This document shows positions 48,340 through 59,113 of a stretch of 64,000 bases of DNA, one piece after another. The stretch's first letter is position 1. Each line of letters starts with the position of its first letter. The notes under the pieces were generated by a model, which had not been told where the DNA came from, did not search any database, and saw only the letters and a program-made list of their open reading frames with translations. This DNA is from Nitrosospira sp. Nsp14. GTDB taxonomy: Bacteria > Pseudomonadota > Gammaproteobacteria > Burkholderiales > Nitrosomonadaceae. The stretch lies in assembly GCF_900113575.1 (NCBI RefSeq), contig NZ_FOPV01000002.1, positions 161,094 to 225,093 of the forward strand, given 5' to 3'. The translations under genes were made by a program, and so were the position numbers.

Positions 48340-48462
48340 TTAGGCCTCCATGGAAAACACATCCATGTTTGACTCTCCCCTGCTTTGAATCTCGTCCAGC
48401 ATTGACGCTGCAAGGGCTTGGCCGTCTTTCTCGGTTAGTAGTTGGGATTGATGTTGTTGCAT
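48340..48462 (-). CDS. Small ORF downstream of the integrase, 40 residues
   Basis: A 40-codon frame starts at an ATG with GAGAGG 4 bases before it, a good ribosome binding site. The product (MQQHQSQLLTEKDGQALAAS, then MLDEIQSRGE) is hydrophilic and helical, with no membrane segment. It lies 60 bp after the integrase stop on the same strand. Possibly an element accessory protein; no family recognised. Confidence 0.45.
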   Translation of the reverse strand: MQQHQSQLLTEKDGQALAASMLDEIQSRGESNMDVFSMEA

Positions 48463-48522
48463 GGTGCCTCTCTAATGGTTAGGTTTTATCAGGTTCTGTG
48501 TTCTGCGGTATGAATCGGGGAA

Positions 48523-49741
48523 CTAGGCACGCTTTAGATTGATTACCGTGCCCTTAGCGCCGGTCTGTAACGCTTCCAGATAGTCCGCCCACGCTTGCAT
48601 CATTTCCCTGCGCTTCGGTAAACGCTCGGCATAATTGTAAGCAGCGCTTACCTTGTTGCGCTCGGCATGGGCAAGCTGCCTTTCAATAGCCTCATGGGGC
48701 CATCCCTGCTCGTGTAGGATCGTCGATGCCATACTCCTGAAGCCGTGCCCTGTCATTTCATTGTTGTTGTAACCAAGGCGCCGTAGAGCGGCGTTGACGG
48801 TATTTTCACTCATCGGCCTCGCGGCAGTTCTGACGCCGGGGAAAACATATCGTCCGCTACCCGTTAGCGGGTGGATCGCTTGCAGTATCTCTATTGCTTG
48901 CTTTGAAAGGGGCACGATATGCTTGTCCTGCATTTTCATCTTATGGCCGGGTATGCGCCACTCGGCGGCGTCGAGATTGAGTTCGCTCCATTCCGCATGA
49001 CGCAACTCCCCGGGGGCGGACGAACACAAGCGGTGCAAGCTGTAATGCGCACTGAGTTAAAAACGAACCGAAATAGCCGTTGATCGCCCGGAGCAGCGTA
49101 GCAATCTGCTCTGGTTCGGTAACGCTGGCATGGTGCCTCGCCCTCACTGGCGGCAGTGCCCCTCGTAGATCGCCAGATGGGTCGCGCTCTGCTCTTCCTG
49201 TGGCTACCGCGTAACGAAATACCTGCCCAGCCAGTTCACGAATGCGATGCGCCAATTCCAATGCGCCCCTGCTTTCCACTCGGCGGATTGTTGCCAGCAA
49301 GGTGGGCGCGGCAATGTCCTTGATGGGAAGCGCCCCAAGCCAAGGAAACATATCCTTTTCCAGTGATCTCAATATCCGTTGTGCCGTGGCCGGAGCCCAC
49401 CCCGGCAGCTTCTTTCCGTGCCATTCCCGTGCCACTGCTTCAAAGCTGTTCGCCGCCGCCGCCTGGTGCCTGGTTTGCTTGTGTATTGCCTTGACCATGG
49501 ACGGATCGGTATCATGCGCGAGCAGCTTGCGCGCCTCGTCCCTGCGCTCCCGTGCCTTGGCTAAAGTAATGGCCGGGTAGACACCGATTGCAAGCGTCTT
49601 GCGCTTACCTACGAAGCGATAATCAAAGCGCCAGTATTTCCCAGCGTTATTGACGAGTAGATATAGGCCGCCGCCATCGGTCAGCTTGTAGGGCTTGTTG
49701 CCAGGCTTGGCGTTGCGGACGGCGGGATCGGTAAGAGGCAT
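48523..49741 (-). pseudogene. int: P4-type tyrosine integrase, single frameshift
   Basis: Two minus-strand frames together encode a complete integrase of about 405 residues. The first part (ATG 49741) has the N-terminal DUF4102 arm-binding domain (LTDPAVRNAKPGNKPYKLTDGGGLYL, read in parts) and core-binding domain. The second has the catalytic domain: Arg in PGELRHAEW, Lys in HKMKMQDKHIVPLS, TGHGFRSMAST with H-x-x-R, and the Tyr in SAAYNYAERLPKR. The frames cross at about 49008-49018, where a C-run (CCCCC, minus strand) has one base too many; four C's would restore FVRPGELR. It may be a real inactivating mutation or a sequencing error. Confidence 0.88.
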
Positions 49742-49805
49742 GACGGTACCTCAAGCTGACGGTATGTCGTATACCGCCAAAGATACCGTCAAGATGAACG
49801 GTATG
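49742..49805. repeat. Cluster of ATACCGTC-type repeats between int and tRNA-Leu
   Basis: Five octamer copies, direct and inverted: GACGGTAC (49742), GACGGTAT (49758), ATACCGCC (49771), ATACCGTC (49783), ACGGTATG (49798). They lie upstream of int on the side of the tRNA, the usual place for integrase arm and excisionase sites. Confidence 0.7.
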
Positions 49806-49904
49806 GCAAGACCTTCTTTGATACGCTGTGAGACAAACCTTGCTGCTAGAGCCACTTGTTTATTGGGTTTTAGCTATCTCCTGATACCTGCTGAAACCCT
49901 GTTT

Positions 49905-49991
49905 TGGTGCCGGGAGGGGGAATCGAACCCCCATGACCTCGCGGTCGCGGGATTTTGAGTCCCGTGCGTCTACCAATTCCGCCATCCCGGC
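49905..49991 (-). tRNA. tRNA-Leu(CAA)
   Basis: An 87-base class II tRNA with encoded CCA: acceptor GCCGGGA/TCCCGGC, anticodon loop CTCAAAA with CAA at 49957-49955 (complement), a long variable arm (CGACCGCGAGGTC), and T stem GGGGG/CCCCC. It reads UUG codons. Its 3' end points at the integrase, making it the likely target of the integrative element. Confidence 0.96.
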
Positions 49992-50097
49992 AAAGCTTTT
50001 CGCGCTTCCTTGCAGGAGGGCGATTATCACTGAAAACTCAAATCGCGGCAACCAGCAGGGCAAGGGAGACTGAGCGAGATTGAGCAAGGCTTAACGG

Positions 50098-50103
50098 TAT
50101 AAT
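50098..50103 (+). promoter_or_regulatory. -10 box close to the queA start codon
   Basis: A perfect TATAAT ends 8 bases before the queA ATG (50112). Transcription would be expected to begin almost at the A of ATG, so the mRNA may be leaderless; there is also no Shine-Dalgarno sequence. A convincing -35 is not seen. Confidence 0.5.
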
Positions 50104-50111
50104 ACGCCGCG

Positions 50112-51167
50112 ATGAAAATCCAGGATTTCGATTTCGACCTGCCACCCGAGCTGATCGCGCAGTTCCCGATTGAGCAGCGTGTCAGCAGCCGCATGCTGCG
50201 CCTCGACGGTACGGCGGGCGTGATGCAGGACTCTCAATTTGCCGATCTGCCCGGGTTTGTCCGTGCGGGGGATGTGATGGTGTTCAACGACACGCGCGTC
50301 ATCAAGGCGCGTCTATATGGCGTCAAAGACACTGGCGGCAGGGTGGAGGTGCTGGTGGAGCGGGTGCTGGATACTCATTGCGCGCTGGCCGTAATGCGCG
50401 CCAGTCATCCCTCCAAACCTGGAACGAAGCTGCTACTTGCCGAGTCAATCGAGGTGACGGTTTTGGCATGTGAGGGCGATTTTTATACCTTGCGCTTCGA
50501 ACACGAGTGCAGTGTCCCCGAATTGCTGGAACGCTACGGTCATTTGCCGCTGCCACCGTATATTTCCCGTTCTGCGGATAAAGGAGACGAAACCCGTTAT
50601 CAAACCATTTACGCACGGCAGCCGGGCGCGGTCGCGGCGCCCACTGCCGGCCTGCATTTCGATGAAAATATGCTGAATGCTTTGCGGAACATGGGGGTGG
50701 TGATTGCGTACGTCACGCTGCACGTAGGGTCGGGGACGTTCCAGCCTGTCCGAGTGGAAGACATTGCCGATCACAAGATGCACCGGGAGATTTTTCATGT
50801 GCCGGCGGAAACGGCGGAAGCAATCGGACGCGCCAAAGCGGAGGGAAGGGCGGTAATTGCAGTGGGCACCACCTCCTTGCGCGCTCTGGAAGCGGCAGCG
50901 GCCGCCGCGGAGGGGTCGGAAGAGGGCGAGAGCATATTATTGCCCGTCCAGGGCGATACGGATATTTTTATTACCCCGGGCTACCGTTTTCGGGTGGTCG
51001 AACATTTGCTGACAAATTTTCACCTGCCGCGCTCGACCTTATTGATGCTCGTGGCCGCGTTTGGCGGGTTGGAAAATATCCGCAGTGCATACAAGCACGC
51101 GATCAGCCATCGTTACCGATTCTTTAGTTATGGGGATGCAATGCTGATTGCGAGGGGATCACAGTGA
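50112..51167 (+). CDS. queA: tRNA ribosyltransferase-isomerase QueA
   Basis: Transfers the ribosyl part of S-adenosylmethionine to preQ1 in tRNA to form epoxyqueuosine. The 351-residue protein matches the family from the first residue ([19 protein letters not shown]) and shows [28 protein letters not shown] and GTTSLRALE motifs. Start by alignment; no RBS. It is followed by tgt, the other queuosine gene, after 158 bp, and by the secretion genes yajC-secD-secF, as in many proteobacteria. Confidence 0.97.
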   Translation: MKIQDFDFDLPPELIAQFPIEQRVSSRMLRLDGTAGVMQDSQFADLPGFVRAGDVMVFNDTRVIKARLYGVKDTGGRVEVLVERVLDTHCALAVMRASHPSKPGTKLLLAESIEVTVLACEGDFYTLRFEHECSVPELLERYGHLPLPPYISRSADKGDETRYQTIYARQPGAVAAPTAGLHFDENMLNALRNMGVVIAYVTLHVGSGTFQPVRVEDIADHKMHREIFHVPAETAEAIGRAKAEGRAVIAVGTTSLRALEAAAAAAEGSEEGESILLPVQGDTDIFITPGYRFRVVEHLLTNFHLPRSTLLMLVAAFGGLENIRSAYKHAISHRYRFFSYGDAMLIARGSQ

Positions 51168-51319
51168 GTCCTTCGTCTCGATTCGACGCATGACTCTGAA
51201 CGCTATGGCTGTTTGGTGTCTCGCCGGGGCAAGTCAGATGGTTCCCAAACAAGGACCGGATTGACGCACTCGGACACGTCTAGGCATATAACCAAAAAAG
51301 TTTTAACTTCGGCACATGA

Positions 51320-52432
<1,113 letters not shown>

Positions 52433-52463
52433 AATCCCTTCTTTTTCATTCCCGGAGAATGCC

Positions 52464-52802
52464 ATGTTGATTAGTGAAGCCTATGCACAGGCGGCGGCGC
52501 CTGCGCAATCGGCGGGCGCTGATTTGATGAGCCTGCTGCCGCTGATCGCGATATTCACCGTCTTTTACCTGCTGCTGATACGTCCCCAGACCAAGCGCGC
52601 CAAGGAACAGAAATTGATGATCGAGGCGCTGCAAAAAGGCGATGAAGTAGTCACAACCGGTGGGCAGTTAGGACGCGTCGTCCGGGTCAGCGGTAGTTAC
52701 GTCATACTTCAGATTGCCGAAAATGTGCAGGTCCCAACGCTGAAATCGGCCGTTCAGACCCTTCTGCCCAAAGGGACGTTGAGCAGTCTCGAAAAGGAAT
52801 AA
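52464..52802 (+). CDS. yajC: Preprotein translocase subunit YajC
   Basis: Small inner-membrane partner of SecDF-YidC. The 112-residue protein has one membrane helix (about 23-42, LLPLIAIFTVFYLLLIRPQ), then RAKEQKLMIEALQKGDEVVTTGG, the family's cytoplasmic domain. ATG 52464 with GGAG 8 bases upstream is chosen; the frame is open much further back inside tgt without meaning. Confidence 0.95.
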   Translation: MLISEAYAQAAAPAQSAGADLMSLLPLIAIFTVFYLLLIRPQTKRAKEQKLMIEALQKGDEVVTTGGQLGRVVRVSGSYVILQIAENVQVPTLKSAVQTLLPKGTLSSLEKE

Positions 52803-52879
52803 CTGACTCCCAGAGGCCCGACGCGAAGGGCGCGAAGTCATTCTTTCCCCCTTCTTTCCACCGTATCCATTCCAATAAC

Positions 52880-54763
52880 ATGAACCGCTACCCTCTCTGG
52901 AAGTACCTGATCATTGCGGTTTCAATAATCCTCGGGTTGCTCTACACGTTGCCGAATTTTTATGGCGAATCGCCAGCGGTGCAGATTTCCCCGCTGCGCG
53001 CCACAGCCAAGGCCGATACCGCGCTTCTGCAGCGGGTAGAGGAGGCCCTGAAGAAGGCCAATCTCCCCGTAAACGGCATGCTTCTCGAGCCGAGCGGGGT
53101 CAAAGTGCGTTTTACCGATACTGATACTCAGATCAAAGCCAGGGATATGCTTCAGTCGGTGCTGGGCAACGGTTACATGGTTGCGCTGAATCTGGTCCCC
53201 AATTCCCCCCAATGGCTGACCAGCATCGGCGCATTGCCGATGTATCTGGGCCTTGACCTCCGCGGCGGTGTTCATTTCATGCTGCAGGTGGATATGAAGG
53301 GCGCATTATCCAAGGCGCTCGACCGCTATAGCGCGGATATCCGCGGCAGCTTGCGGGAGAAGAAAATCCCTTATACCGGGCTGGAAAAGCAGGGCTCGCT
53401 GATTATCGTCAAATTTCGCAGCGCCGAATCTCGTGCCCAGGCGGAAGCTGAAATCAAGAAGACTTATACCGACTTGAGCTTGCGCGATCAGAACGTGGAA
53501 GCTGAGTTTCACCTGACTGCCACGCTTACGCCAGAAGCACAGAAGCGCATACAGGATTCTGCCGTTCAGCAAAACGTCACTACGCTTCGTAACCGCGTCA
53601 ATGAGCTGGGAGTGGCTGAACCCATCATTCAGCAAGCCGGCGTCGACCGCGTGGTTGTGCAACTGCCCGGCGTGCAGGACACCGCCAAGGCCAAGGACAT
53701 CCTCGGTCGCACCGCCACGCTGGAGGTGCGCATGGTGGATGAGGAGCGCGAAGTGGACGCTGCATTGCGCGGTCAAACCCCCTTCGGATCCGAGCTTTAC
53801 ACCGAGCGCGGCGGCGGCCCGATACTGGTGAAAAAACAGGTGGTGCTGACAGGCGATCGGATCAATGACGCCCAGGCAGGTTTCGACAACAATAATCAGC
53901 CAGCGGTGCATCTCAATCTGGACAATAATGGCGCCCGAATCTTCCGCCAGCTAACCCACGACAATGTCGGCAAGCGGATGGCGATACTGCTGATCGAGAA
54001 AAATCAGGCTGAGGTGATTACCGCGCCGGTTATTCGGGAGGAGATCGGCGGTGGCCGGGTTCAGATCAGCGGGCGCATGACGACCGAAGAAGCCCGGGAT
54101 GTAGCACTTCTGTTGCGCGCCGGAGCGCTGGCTGCACCCATGGACATCGTTGAGGAGCGCACCGTGGGTCCCAGCCTGGGCGCCGAAAACATTGCCCGGG
54201 GCTTCAATTCGACGCTGTATGGTTTTCTCATGATCGCCGTATTCATGAGTATTTATTATCTGGTATTTGGCGTTATTTCAGTGGCGGCGCTGGGGGTCAA
54301 TCTGTTGTTGCTGGTGGGTCTTCTCTCGATTCTGCAGGCGACGCTGACGCTTCCCGGCATGGCGGCCATTGCCCTCACGATAGGAATGGCAATCGATGCG
54401 AATGTGCTGATCAATGAGCGCATCCGCGATGAGCTGAGACAAGGTCTTCCGCCCCAAGCAGCCATCAACTCCGGTTACGAGCGCGCGTGGGGGACCATCC
54501 TCGATTCCAACATTACAACATTGATCGCCGGTATCGCTTTATTTGCATTCGGTTCAGGTCCTATTAAGGGATTTGCTGTAGTGCTCTGTTTAGGAATTCT
54601 TACGTCGATGTTCAGCGCGGTGATGGTGTCGCGCAGCTTGGTCAATCTGGTATACGGCAACCGCCGCAAGCTCGAGCAGGTAGCCATTGGCCAGGTATGG
54701 AAGCCGACGACCACCTCAACAAGTACGAGGACGCCGGCAACTACTGCGAGCACCAAGCGCTAG
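52880..54763 (+). CDS. secD: Protein-export membrane protein SecD
   Basis: RND-type membrane protein that pulls exported proteins into the periplasm using the proton gradient. The 627-residue protein has an N-terminal helix (YLIIAVSIILGLLYTLPN), the D1 motif GLDLRGGVHF, a large periplasmic domain, and five C-terminal helices with IALTIGMAIDANVLINERIRDE (in parts). A Thr/Ser-rich tail ends the protein. It lies between yajC and secF. Confidence 0.98.
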   Translation: MNRYPLWKYLIIAVSIILGLLYTLPNFYGESPAVQISPLRATAKADTALLQRVEEALKKANLPVNGMLLEPSGVKVRFTDTDTQIKARDMLQSVLGNGYMVALNLVPNSPQWLTSIGALPMYLGLDLRGGVHFMLQVDMKGALSKALDRYSADIRGSLREKKIPYTGLEKQGSLIIVKFRSAESRAQAEAEIKKTYTDLSLRDQNVEAEFHLTATLTPEAQKRIQDSAVQQNVTTLRNRVNELGVAEPIIQQAGVDRVVVQLPGVQDTAKAKDILGRTATLEVRMVDEEREVDAALRGQTPFGSELYTERGGGPILVKKQVVLTGDRINDAQAGFDNNNQPAVHLNLDNNGARIFRQLTHDNVGKRMAILLIEKNQAEVITAPVIREEIGGGRVQISGRMTTEEARDVALLLRAGALAAPMDIVEERTVGPSLGAENIARGFNSTLYGFLMIAVFMSIYYLVFGVISVAALGVNLLLLVGLLSILQATLTLPGMAAIALTIGMAIDANVLINERIRDELRQGLPPQAAINSGYERAWGTILDSNITTLIAGIALFAFGSGPIKGFAVVLCLGILTSMFSAVMVSRSLVNLVYGNRRKLEQVAIGQVWKPTTTSTSTRTPATTASTKR

Positions 54764-54874
54764 GGAATGCGTGAGTCTTGTCACCGGCGCAGCCGACTAC
54801 TTGTTCACGGATTTCAGTTGCGGGATCAAACCGAACAGCGGGGACGTACATCTCTTTGGTAAGTAAAGGTAGGT

Positions 54875-55807
54875 ATGGAATTTTTTAGAATCAAGCACGA
54901 CATCCCCTTCATGAGCTGGGGGAAATATACCACCACCATATCGTTGGTGACTTTTCTCGTGTCGATATTCTTTCTCGTATCCAAGGGGCTGAATCTAGGC
55001 GTGGATTTCACTGGCGGAACCGTAATGGAAGTTGGATATACCCAGCCTGCGGACATCAATAGAATACGGTCCACTCTGGCAAAACTCGGCATGGCCGATG
55101 CAAGCGTGCAGAATTTCGGAACATCGCGCGATGTCCTGATACGGCTTCCGGTTAAGCCCGAGATGTCCAGCGCCCGGTTGTCGGAAACGGTAATAGCAGC
55201 GCTCCGCCAGGATGACGCCTCCGCGGAAGTACGCCGGGTGGAGTTCGTCGGCCCCCAAGTGGGCAAGGAGCTGGTTGAAAACGGCGCGCTGGCCTTATTG
55301 ATCGTTTCTCTCGGCATAGTTGCCTATCTCGCCGTGCGCTTCGAATGGAAGTTCGGAGTATCGGGAATCATCGCGAACCTGCACGATGTCGTCATCATTC
55401 TCGGATTCTTTGCGTTTTTCCAGTGGGAATTCTCGCTGACGGTGCTTGCGGCAATACTCGCGATTCTCGGTTACTCAGTGAATGAGTCGGTGGTGATATT
55501 CGACCGCATACGGGAAAATTTTCGCAAGATGCGCAAGGCCTCGGTGAACCAGGTCATCGACAATGCCATTACCCGCACCATGTCGCGAACCATCATCACC
55601 CATGGCAGCACGCAGATGGTTGTAGTCTCCATGCTGCTGTTCGGCGGCGAGGCGCTACATTATTTCGCCCTGGCGCTTACCATCGGTATTCTGTTTGGCA
55701 TCTACTCCTCGGTATTGGTCGCCAGCCCCATCCTCATCCTTTTGGGTGTCTCCCGTCAGGATATTGTCAAGCCTGAAAAGAAGGAAGAGGTGGAAGCGCT
55801 GCCTTGA
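54875..55807 (+). CDS. secF: Protein-export membrane protein SecF
   Basis: Partner of SecD in post-translocational export. The 310-residue protein has six helices, the D1-like motif GLNLGVDFTGGT after helix 1, and the conserved LGYSVNESVVIFDRIRENFRK in the fourth-helix region. AGGTAGGT precedes the ATG. The gene follows secD by 111 bp, and a DedA-type gene follows it closely. Confidence 0.97.
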   Translation: MEFFRIKHDIPFMSWGKYTTTISLVTFLVSIFFLVSKGLNLGVDFTGGTVMEVGYTQPADINRIRSTLAKLGMADASVQNFGTSRDVLIRLPVKPEMSSARLSETVIAALRQDDASAEVRRVEFVGPQVGKELVENGALALLIVSLGIVAYLAVRFEWKFGVSGIIANLHDVVIILGFFAFFQWEFSLTVLAAILAILGYSVNESVVIFDRIRENFRKMRKASVNQVIDNAITRTMSRTIITHGSTQMVVVSMLLFGGEALHYFALALTIGILFGIYSSVLVASPILILLGVSRQDIVKPEKKEEVEALP

Positions 55808-55859
55808 TTGGGCAATTAAGTCACTTGGCGTTGTCTCGTCGAGCTTTTACGGAACTGTT

Positions 55860-56561
55860 TTGGAACTTATCGCCACATTCATCGACATCATCCTGCATCT
55901 GGATAAGCATCTCATCTGGCTGGTTCAGAACTACGGCAGCTGGATTTATCTCATTCTGTTCCTGATTATTTTCTGCGAGACCGGGTTGGTGGTGACCCCA
56001 TTTTTGCCGGGGGATTCACTGCTGTTCGTGGCGGGCGCCATTGCCGCGACCGGCGCAATGGAGGTTCAATGGCTCGCAGCACTCCTAATGCTGGCGGCCT
56101 TCTCCGGGGACAACACGAATTATTGGATCGGGCGCTACTTCGGTCCAAGAATATTTACGCATGCCGACTCGCGCCTGCTGAATCGGGCTCATCTCGAAAA
56201 AACACGTCAATTTTACGAAAAGCACGGGGGAAAAACGGTAATTTTTGCCCGTTTCCTACCGATCGTACGCACCTTTGCGCCTTTCGTTGCCGGCATCGGG
56301 CGCATGATATATCCGCATTTCGTGGCTTATAGCGCGTTCGGCAGTGTTTTCTGGATCAGTTTCTTCGTATTCGGCGGGTTTTTCTTTGGCAACGTGCCAA
56401 TCGTCAAAAACAATCTGACCTTTTTCATTTTTGGCATCATCATTATTTCCATTCTTCCAGGGATCATCCAATTTCTGCGCAATTGGCTGGCAAGTCGGGG
56501 TCCCAAAATAGAAGACGATAGCCGCGTAACAAACCCGTCAAATAGATCCGAGACGCCCTAG
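55860..56561 (+). CDS. DedA-family membrane protein
   Basis: DedA proteins are multi-pass membrane proteins linked to undecaprenyl-phosphate or phospholipid flipping. The 233-residue protein has the family motif [19 protein letters not shown], and [17 protein letters not shown] near the middle. The start is taken as TTG 55860, since the product then begins [17 protein letters not shown], matching the N-terminus of E. coli DedA (DLIYFLIDFILHIDVHL) residue for residue. The longer frame overlaps secF and is not DedA-like. Its 3' end overlaps hemH by 4 bp, tail to tail. Confidence 0.92.
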   Translation: MELIATFIDIILHLDKHLIWLVQNYGSWIYLILFLIIFCETGLVVTPFLPGDSLLFVAGAIAATGAMEVQWLAALLMLAAFSGDNTNYWIGRYFGPRIFTHADSRLLNRAHLEKTRQFYEKHGGKTVIFARFLPIVRTFAPFVAGIGRMIYPHFVAYSAFGSVFWISFFVFGGFFFGNVPIVKNNLTFFIFGIIIISILPGIIQFLRNWLASRGPKIEDDSRVTNPSNRSETP

Positions 56562-57709
56562 TTGCCCGCCCCGATCGCCAGCGCGCGCTGGCGCGACTGA
56601 GCAAGTTTTTCCTCAGAAGGGCGTGGTCGCAGCCACCCTTGCAAATTCTCAAGGGCAATGTCGGCCAGCGCCTCTATCCAGTCGTCACGCTGGTTGAGGC
56701 ACGGAATATAGTGAAATTCCCGGCCCCCAGCCTGCATGAATATCGTTTTGCCTTCAATTGCGATTTCTTCTAGCGTTTCCAGACAATCGGACACAAAACC
56801 GGGGCATATTACGTCTACACGTCCAACATTCTCTTTGCCAAGTTGCTCCAGCGTGGCCGCGGTATAGGGACGCAACCACTCTGCGCGGCCAAACCGTGAC
56901 TGAAAGCAGATCTGATATTGGCTTGCGTCCAGTTCCAGCGCTTCCGCCAGCAGTCGCCCGGTTTTTTGGCACTCGCAGTGATAGGGATCGCCCTTGTCAA
57001 GCGAGGAGCGAGGGATTCCATGAAAGCTCATCACCAGTTTGTCCGGTCTGCCGGCGTTCATCCAGTGATCGCGTACGTTTTGGGCCAGTGACGCAATATA
57101 GCCGGGATGATCATGATAATGCTTGATGGTACGTAGTGCGGGCACATTCCGCATTCTGCCTACTTGCGCGAACACCTCATCGAAGGCCGAGGCCGTGCTG
57201 CTGGCGGCATACTGCGGATAAAGCGGAAATACGAGAATACGCTCGCAGCCTTGCTCTTTCATCTCCTGCAACGTTGCGCCGATTGAGGGATTGCCGATAC
57301 TCATGGCGTACTTGATCAACGGTACGGCCCCGATACGTTCCGCCAACTTGGCCCGTAACAACGACATCTGCCGGGCAGTATAAACCTTTAGCGGCGAGCC
57401 CTCCGGCATCCAGATCTGCGCATACTTTTCTGCCGATTTTTTCGGCCGCGTATTGAGTATGATGCCGTTCAAAATTGGCCACCATATCCACTGCGGAATT
57501 TCGATCACACGCGGATTGCTCAGAAACTGTTTGAGGTACGGCCGTAGCGCTTGAGGCGTAGGCGCATCGGGGGTACCGAGATTAATCAACAGAATGCCTG
57601 TCTGGTCAGGCTTCCCGTGTTGGTACGCGGGCTCGGGAGTGATCAAGTTGGTATGATTCCGATGAAAAGATGAATCTGCGTGCTCGGCCTCAGGCGGTCT
57701 CAGCAGCAA
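56558..57709 (-). CDS. hemH: Ferrochelatase
   Basis: Inserts Fe2+ into protoporphyrin IX, the last step of haem synthesis. The 383-residue protein has [13 protein letters not shown] near the N-terminus, the metal-pocket His in VMSFHGIPR, and the second-half motif [17 protein letters not shown]. About 35 residues precede the usual start, so the true initiation may be further in, but no RBS decides. An ammonia oxidiser rich in cytochromes would need this enzyme heavily. Confidence 0.96.
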   Translation of the reverse strand: MLLRPPEAEHADSSFHRNHTNLITPEPAYQHGKPDQTGILLINLGTPDAPTPQALRPYLKQFLSNPRVIEIPQWIWWPILNGIILNTRPKKSAEKYAQIWMPEGSPLKVYTARQMSLLRAKLAERIGAVPLIKYAMSIGNPSIGATLQEMKEQGCERILVFPLYPQYAASSTASAFDEVFAQVGRMRNVPALRTIKHYHDHPGYIASLAQNVRDHWMNAGRPDKLVMSFHGIPRSSLDKGDPYHCECQKTGRLLAEALELDASQYQICFQSRFGRAEWLRPYTAATLEQLGKENVGRVDVICPGFVSDCLETLEEIAIEGKTIFMQAGGREFHYIPCLNQRDDWIEALADIALENLQGWLRPRPSEEKLAQSRQRALAIGAGN

Positions 57710-57853
57710 GCGGTATGTCGGTATCTCGTGCCCCTGATGCCCTTATGCGGTTCTGCTGTTGCGCCTTTGCTTCGGACTGGTAGAGGCGAAGTTAAGGCCG
57801 GCTGTAGTACGGAACTTCTAGTCCGCAAGCCCTCGACCGGAAAATCACCGCGT

Positions 57854-58873
57854 TCAATGTTGCGATAGCGCGCTGGAGAGGAGTCTGGCGGTCGTGTCTA
57901 CCACCGGAATAATGCGCTCATAGGCCATGCGCGTGGGCCCGACCACCGCCACGGTCCCAACGATCTTGCCATCCACTTCATAGGGCGCCGTAACCACGCT
58001 GAACTCGTCCGGCGTCACCACCCCGGATTCGCCGCCGATAAAGATTTGCACACGTTCCGCCTTGCGGCTGAGCTCGAGCAATTGCAGCAACGCGGTTTTG
58101 CGTTCGAAAAGATCGAATAGCTTCTTGAGGCTGTTCATATTGCCAGACAGATCCTCCACGTCCAGCAGCTTGCGCTCACCCGCAACCACAACATTTTCAC
58201 TGTTTTCCCTTATCGCAGCGTCCCCGGCCTCGATAGCCGCAGTCATCAGCGTAGTCATATCATGACGCAACTGTTTCAACTCGCTCTGAAGGCGGCTGCG
58301 GATTTCCTCGATGGCGCATCCGGCATAATGCCTATTGATAAAGTTTGCAGCCTCTGTCAGTTCGGATTGGCGGTAAGTCCGATCGGTAAAAAGCACGCGG
58401 TTCTGAACGTCCCCTTCAGGAGTAACGATAATTAGCAGAATGCGCTTGTCCGACAAGGTCATGAATTCGATGTAGCGGAATATAGCGCTGCTGCGCTTGG
58501 GAGCCACCACCACCCCGGCAAATCGAGTCAACTCCGACAGCAGTTGCGACGCCGAGCTGATCAGCCGAGAGGGGTTATCGGGATGCAACTGGTCTTCGAG
58601 CTGATGCATCTCGATAACATCCAGCGGCTTCACGACCAGCAAAGTGTCGACAAAGAAACGGTAACCTTGATGCGTCGGTATGCGGCCAGCCGAAGTATGG
58701 GGACTTGCGACAAACCCCATTTCCTCAAGGTCTGCCATTACGTTACGTATGGTGGCCGGACTCAGATCAAGGCCGGAAAATTTGGAAAGCGAACGCGACC
58801 CGACTGGCTGACCTTCCCGTATATAACGTTCAACCAGGGTTTTTAACAGTATTTTTGCGCGTTGATTGAGCAT
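57854..58873 (-). CDS. hrcA: Heat-inducible transcription repressor HrcA
   Basis: Represses dnaK and groE operons through CIRCE elements. The 339-residue protein opens with a winged-helix DNA-binding domain ([20 protein letters not shown], then [17 protein letters not shown] and the [16 protein letters not shown] region), followed by the GAF-like and dimerisation domains. ATG 58873 is preferred over a GTG two codons upstream. No CIRCE element lies in this window, so its targets are elsewhere. Confidence 0.96.
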   Translation of the reverse strand: MLNQRAKILLKTLVERYIREGQPVGSRSLSKFSGLDLSPATIRNVMADLEEMGFVASPHTSAGRIPTHQGYRFFVDTLLVVKPLDVIEMHQLEDQLHPDNPSRLISSASQLLSELTRFAGVVVAPKRSSAIFRYIEFMTLSDKRILLIIVTPEGDVQNRVLFTDRTYRQSELTEAANFINRHYAGCAIEEIRSRLQSELKQLRHDMTTLMTAAIEAGDAAIRENSENVVVAGERKLLDVEDLSGNMNSLKKLFDLFERKTALLQLLELSRKAERVQIFIGGESGVVTPDEFSVVTAPYEVDGKIVGTVAVVGPTRMAYERIIPVVDTTARLLSSALSQH

Positions 58874-59113
58874 ATGCACATTCTACACCAGGATTCAACC
58901 TTGAGGCTCCCGCACACAAAAAGGCATAGTCTTTGTCAATTAGAAAGAGAAAAAATTCCTTCCGGTCGGACGCCATTGGTGCCCTGTCGGGATACCAGTA
59001 TGAGACGGCAGGCGCGAATCCTTTGTCACCTTCCTGCCGATATGGTTTAATCTGGGGCAGAAGCGAAAAGCCGTGTTAAATATTGCCGCCAGGCGTTTCA
59101 GATCTACCCAGCC

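Larger units (their letters stand above)
45311..49927. mobile_element. Small integrative element at tRNA-Leu(CAA)
   Basis: The right end is defined by a tyrosine integrase reading away from the 3' end of tRNA-Leu. Between them is a cluster of ATACCGTC-type repeats. The same tandem motif appears at 45381-45399, and just before it GGGAGGGTCAATCGAA (45311-45326) matches the tRNA segment at 49912-49927 at 14 of 16 bases. These mark a likely left end, giving an element of about 4.6 kb. Its cargo (unknown proteins, a RepL-like protein) is more AT-rich than the flanks. The outer limits are approximate and the attachment match is imperfect. Confidence 0.55.
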
